This document shows, one piece after another, positions 5,261 to 7,575 of a DNA stretch of 7,575 nt. The translations under genes were made by a program, and so were the position numbers. Positions within the stretch are counted from its first letter, which is position 1, and the number at the start of each line of letters is the position of its first letter. The stretch covers positions 1 through 7,575 of the forward strand of contig JAEORV010000064.1 of the NCBI GenBank assembly GCA_016840695.1, read 5' to 3'. Below the pieces are notes generated by a model. That model saw only the letters and a list, made by a program, of their open reading frames with translations. It was not told the DNA's origin and did no database searches. This DNA comes from Promethearchaeota archaeon (GTDB taxonomy: Archaea; Asgardarchaeota; Lokiarchaeia; Sigyniarchaeales; SOKP01).

Positions 5261-6562
5261 CTACTTGGAGTTCTTTTTCACCTTCAGCCACAAACGAAAA
5301 GCTTTTGTCTCCTTCCCTCTCCAGACGGCGTGTTTGTTTCTTGAGGATTCAAATTCCTGAATGTCCTCTTCTGTATATTTTGGAATTTCATCTATCATTG
5401 TGTCATCTTCCATCTCTTCGTCTTCCTCTATATCCTCTTCCTCTATATCTTCCTCTTCTACAACTTCGAGATCTATTTCGATTTCGTATTTCTCACCCGT
5501 GATATTTCCTAAAGCACTCATGATTTCTTCAAGGTCCTCTTTCTTTCTAGTTGGAACCATGTCAATGATTTTCTCTTCTATTGTATCTTCTTTTTTCTCC
5601 TTTTTCTTAGATTCTTCAAATTCTTTTCTCTTTTTTATTCTTTCCTTATGCATTTTCTTAATATCTTTAACTATATCCTTATAATTCTCTTTGAAGTATC
5701 TAAGGCTAATGTTGATAAGATCTGAAATACTTTCCCAATTGTCGTCTTTCATCACTGATTGAACCCAATGATATAATTCTAAGATAAGATTGACTGTAAT
5801 TGCTTTTCCTTCCGAATATGCTCCTACTGTTAGCCATTTTAAGATATTTGCGATGATCATATTGTTATCAAACGCACTAAATCCATATTCATGTCCTAAA
5901 GAAGAAAACATGGATAAATTTCCAAATCCAACAACTTTTCCATCATAATATTCCACCGCTACCATCAAGGGAATTTTCGGATTGTCGTTTTCAATCCATT
6001 GCTCTCCATTAAAAGTTCTTGTCCAGCAGTTTAATCCACCATGAGCAATTTCCTCTATTTTAATGTTCTTATCTTCTTCAATGAAATCCAAAACTTTTAT
6101 TGAACACGAGCTTGAAAAGACTATTTTATGAATTTGTTCTGTAAGAATGTGGGGTTTAAAGTTGGATATTATTGGTCGCTTTTGAAAGTTTAAGTAACTC
6201 ATTGAATTATTTACCTCGTCTGGAACGAATTCAAATCCAAATTTACTAGTTAATTCGTTAAGATTCGTACCATTAATCCGATCTCCTCCACTTGAGCTTA
6301 CAATTAAAAGACTTCCTCCTTTTTTCACGTATTCTTCGAGAATCTCTATTTCATTAGACTCAAGATTTGTGTTTTTTGGACTAGAAAGTAGGATGGCATC
6401 GTAGGTCTCTAATTTTTGGAGTGAATCAAACCCAGCTTCGATTTTACCAAGCTTGTATCCCGAAGAAAATAAGAATTCTGTAAAATCAGCATAACTCGGA
6501 GCTTCTAAAGTCAAATGATTATTATGGGTATAGTCCAAACCAATAGTAGGTTCATCTGGCAT
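5261..6562 (-). CDS. GIFT-domain (IFT52-like, GATase1-fold) protein with acidic linker and conserved-looking C-terminal tail
   Basis: This 433-residue protein has no signal peptide or membrane segment and is probably cytoplasmic. Residues 1-245 read as an alpha/beta class I amidotransferase-like (GIFT/DUF4350-type) domain: YDAILLSSPKN (54-64), EIEILEEYVKKGGSLLIVSS (71-90), GGDRINGTNLNELTSKFGF (92-110) and VVGFGNLSMFSS (210-221), then NILKWLTVG (239-247). From memory, the GG[DE]-x4-TN[LI]N-x-L-x3-[FY]G pattern and the later MFS and WLT-G matches align with eukaryotic IFT52 without gaps in the first block. No catalytic Cys nucleophile elbow is evident, so binding rather than amidotransfer is likely. 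Residues 250-305 are helical, 306-330 is a charged Lys/Glu helix, and 362-387 is very acidic (EEEDIEEEDIEED). The last 30 residues contain HAVWRGKETKAFRLWL (411-426), which looks like a short functional motif. The specific function is unknown. It lies 125 bp after the Taw2-like gene. Confidence 0.65.
   Translation of the reverse strand: MPDEPTIGLDYTHNNHLTLEAPSYADFTEFLFSSGYKLGKIEAGFDSLQKLETYDAILLSSPKNTNLESNEIEILEEYVKKGGSLLIVSSSGGDRINGTNLNELTSKFGFEFVPDEVNNSMSYLNFQKRPIISNFKPHILTEQIHKIVFSSSCSIKVLDFIEEDKNIKIEEIAHGGLNCWTRTFNGEQWIENDNPKIPLMVAVEYYDGKVVGFGNLSMFSSLGHEYGFSAFDNNMIIANILKWLTVGAYSEGKAITVNLILELYHWVQSVMKDDNWESISDLINISLRYFKENYKDIVKDIKKMHKERIKKRKEFEESKKKEKKEDTIEEKIIDMVPTRKKEDLEEIMSALGNITGEKYEIEIDLEVVEEEDIEEEDIEEDEEMEDDTMIDEIPKYTEEDIQEFESSRNKHAVWRGKETKAFRLWLKVKKNSK
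5421..5449. repeat. Short 15-bp tandem repeat encoding the acidic linker
   Basis: TTCCTCTATATC occurs at 5423-5434 and again at 5438-5449, a 15-bp period matching for almost two full units. It encodes the repeated residues E-E-D-I-E in the acidic linker of the GIFT-domain protein. Being in frame, copy changes would lengthen or shorten the linker by five residues. Confidence 0.7.
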
Positions 6563-6687
6563 TATTTATCACGTTCAGTTGATACATTTTTTTATTTGGA
6601 TTGAAAAATTAGTTTAGTCCAATATCCTTTTACTATATATTCAATACTTGTTTTCAATAAATAAATTTATTATAAATTCTTAAAAAT

Positions 6688-7545
6688 CTATTTTTTCTTC
6701 ACTAAGATATCTAAGACAACATGGTATAAATTCGGCCCGTAACTTTTTACAAATCTTTTCGATTTCAATTCACAGGAGTAACCAGCTTTTTCAGCGATTT
6801 GTTCAAATTCTCTGAATAAATCCATGAATTCTTCCTTATCTGCAACACCTTCATAATGATACATCGTCCCTCCTTCTTTCGCTACTGTAAGTGCCTCTTG
6901 AATGAAATCTTTAGGAGCAGGAAAAACTCCCATAATCACTCGATCAGCTTTAACTCCGGAATTACTTAATTTTATCACTTCAATCTTGCTATCTCCATTG
7001 ATCGCAGTGATTCTATCTTCCAAACGATTTAGGTTAATGTTTTCCACGAGAGAATTATACGATAGCGGATTTAATTCAATGCTATAAATCCTCTTGACAT
7101 TAGAATGTATGGCAATAGGAAGCGAAAAATAACCGATTCCCGCAAACATGTCAACGATTACTTCATTCTCTTTAACAAATGTCGCGAGCAATTTCCGTTC
7201 ATTAAGATTTCCTTTACTAAACATGATTTTCGTAAAATCAAACCTATATACCACTCCATGTTCTTTATGCTCTATGATTGAATTATTTTCACCTGCAAGC
7301 CACTCTATTTTTTCAGGTTCTCGAAATTCCCCTTTGACTTTTCCTAAATTAATATAAACAGAATTTATATAAGGTAATAGTTCTAAGCATGATTCTGCAA
7401 TAATCAATTTTTTATTTAATAAACTTGTTTTTAATTTTAGTATCATCACACTTCCGATTGTTTGAAATCCTCTAGGAAGAAGGTCAAGTTCTTCTTTTGA
7501 TAATTTTCCTTTTAACCTTTCCTTGAGTTGCTCTTTAAATTTCAT
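6688..7545 (-). CDS. taw2: tRNA-Phe G37 wybutosine-pathway enzyme Taw2/TYW2 (Trm5 superfamily)
   Basis: This 285-residue protein has the Trm5/Taw2 architecture. The N-terminal D1-like region carries LLPRGFQTIG (22-31) and VKGEFREPEKIEWLAG (70-85). The SAM domain has FTKIMFSKGNLNERK (104-118), VDMFAGIGYFSLPIA (131-145), SIELNPLSYNSLVENI (155-170) and DRVIMG (201-206), ending with KSYGPNLYHVVLD (267-279). The MFSxGN-x-x-ER and VIMG forms, the GIGYF motif, the YGP-x3-HVVLD ending and the 285-aa length point to Taw2 rather than Trm5, which usually has NxP in place of MG. Taw2 transfers the 3-amino-3-carboxypropyl group of SAM to the tricyclic base at tRNA-Phe position 37. An in-frame TAA at 7575-7573 precedes the ATG with no other start between, so the N-terminus is complete. 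There is no SD. A monofunctional Trm5-type m1G37 methyltransferase is the main alternative. Confidence 0.85.
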   Translation of the reverse strand: MKFKEQLKERLKGKLSKEELDLLPRGFQTIGSVMILKLKTSLLNKKLIIAESCLELLPYINSVYINLGKVKGEFREPEKIEWLAGENNSIIEHKEHGVVYRFDFTKIMFSKGNLNERKLLATFVKENEVIVDMFAGIGYFSLPIAIHSNVKRIYSIELNPLSYNSLVENINLNRLEDRITAINGDSKIEVIKLSNSGVKADRVIMGVFPAPKDFIQEALTVAKEGGTMYHYEGVADKEEFMDLFREFEQIAEKAGYSCELKSKRFVKSYGPNLYHVVLDILVKKK

Positions 7546-7575
7546 TATAAATTCTAGTACGGCTTTTCTAAGTTA

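Noticed and set aside
5361..5684. Plus-strand open frame rich in Ser and Phe opposite the GIFT gene
   Set aside because: It is the antisense of the acidic and Lys/Glu-rich linker; Ser-rich content is the expected complement of Glu/Asp codons, and no start signal is seen.
6664..6678. 15-base AT palindrome in the gap between the Taw2-like and GIFT genes
   Set aside because: All A/T with a one-base centre, so it would not form a stable hairpin; with T5 after the Taw2 stop it might aid termination, but the support is too weak to annotate.
6902..7357. Two short plus-strand open frames opposite the Taw2-like gene
   Set aside because: They lie over conserved Taw2 motifs on the minus strand and show no protein-family features.
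1..7575. CRISPR array, transposon ends or defence system
   Set aside because: No regularly spaced repeats, transposase or nuclease/helicase defence motifs; endonuclease III is a housekeeping repair enzyme.

Overview
The window looks like a piece of an AT-rich archaeal chromosome, most likely from an Asgard (Lokiarchaeota-like) archaeon. The archaeal call rests on a Taw2/Trm5-type tRNA-G37 modification enzyme, a TRM11/Trm-G10-like RNA methyltransferase, and AT-rich TATA-like boxes about 26-30 nt upstream of several ATGs that lack a Shine-Dalgarno (SD) site. The Asgard placement is an inference. It comes from overall protein style and from a protein with an IFT52-like GIFT domain, a family otherwise known best from eukaryotic cilia.

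Layout. Positions 1-1189 (minus) hold a protein-L-isoaspartate methyltransferase-like gene that runs off the left edge. A 206-bp divergent intergenic region (1190-1395) follows, with candidate promoters in both directions and a 12-bp inverted repeat. Two plus-strand genes come next: an extended-SDR NAD(P)-binding protein (1396-2373) and a compact six-TM rhomboid protease (2493-3083). From 3088 to 7545 everything is on the minus strand. In transcription order this is a Taw2-like tRNA enzyme (7545-6688), the GIFT/IFT52-like protein (6562-5261), a TRM11-like methyltransferase (5171-3768), and endonuclease III (3771-3088), whose start overlaps the methyltransferase stop by 4 bp. The rhomboid and endonuclease III genes converge with only 4 bp between their stop codons.

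How it fits together. Most of the minus-strand block is nucleic-acid maintenance: two tRNA/RNA-modifying enzymes and a base-excision repair glycosylase. The GIFT-domain protein sits between them. Only the methyltransferase/endonuclease III pair is clearly one transcript. No tRNA, rRNA, CRISPR array, transposon or phage gene is visible, and I see no evidence of a multi-gene defence system. The most notable items are the IFT52-like protein, a Cys-to-His change at a predicted Fe-S ligand of endonuclease III, degenerate SAM-binding or catalytic motifs in two methyltransferase-like proteins and the SDR, and a pyrimidine tract that both encodes the endonuclease III lysine tail and probably terminates rhomboid transcription.
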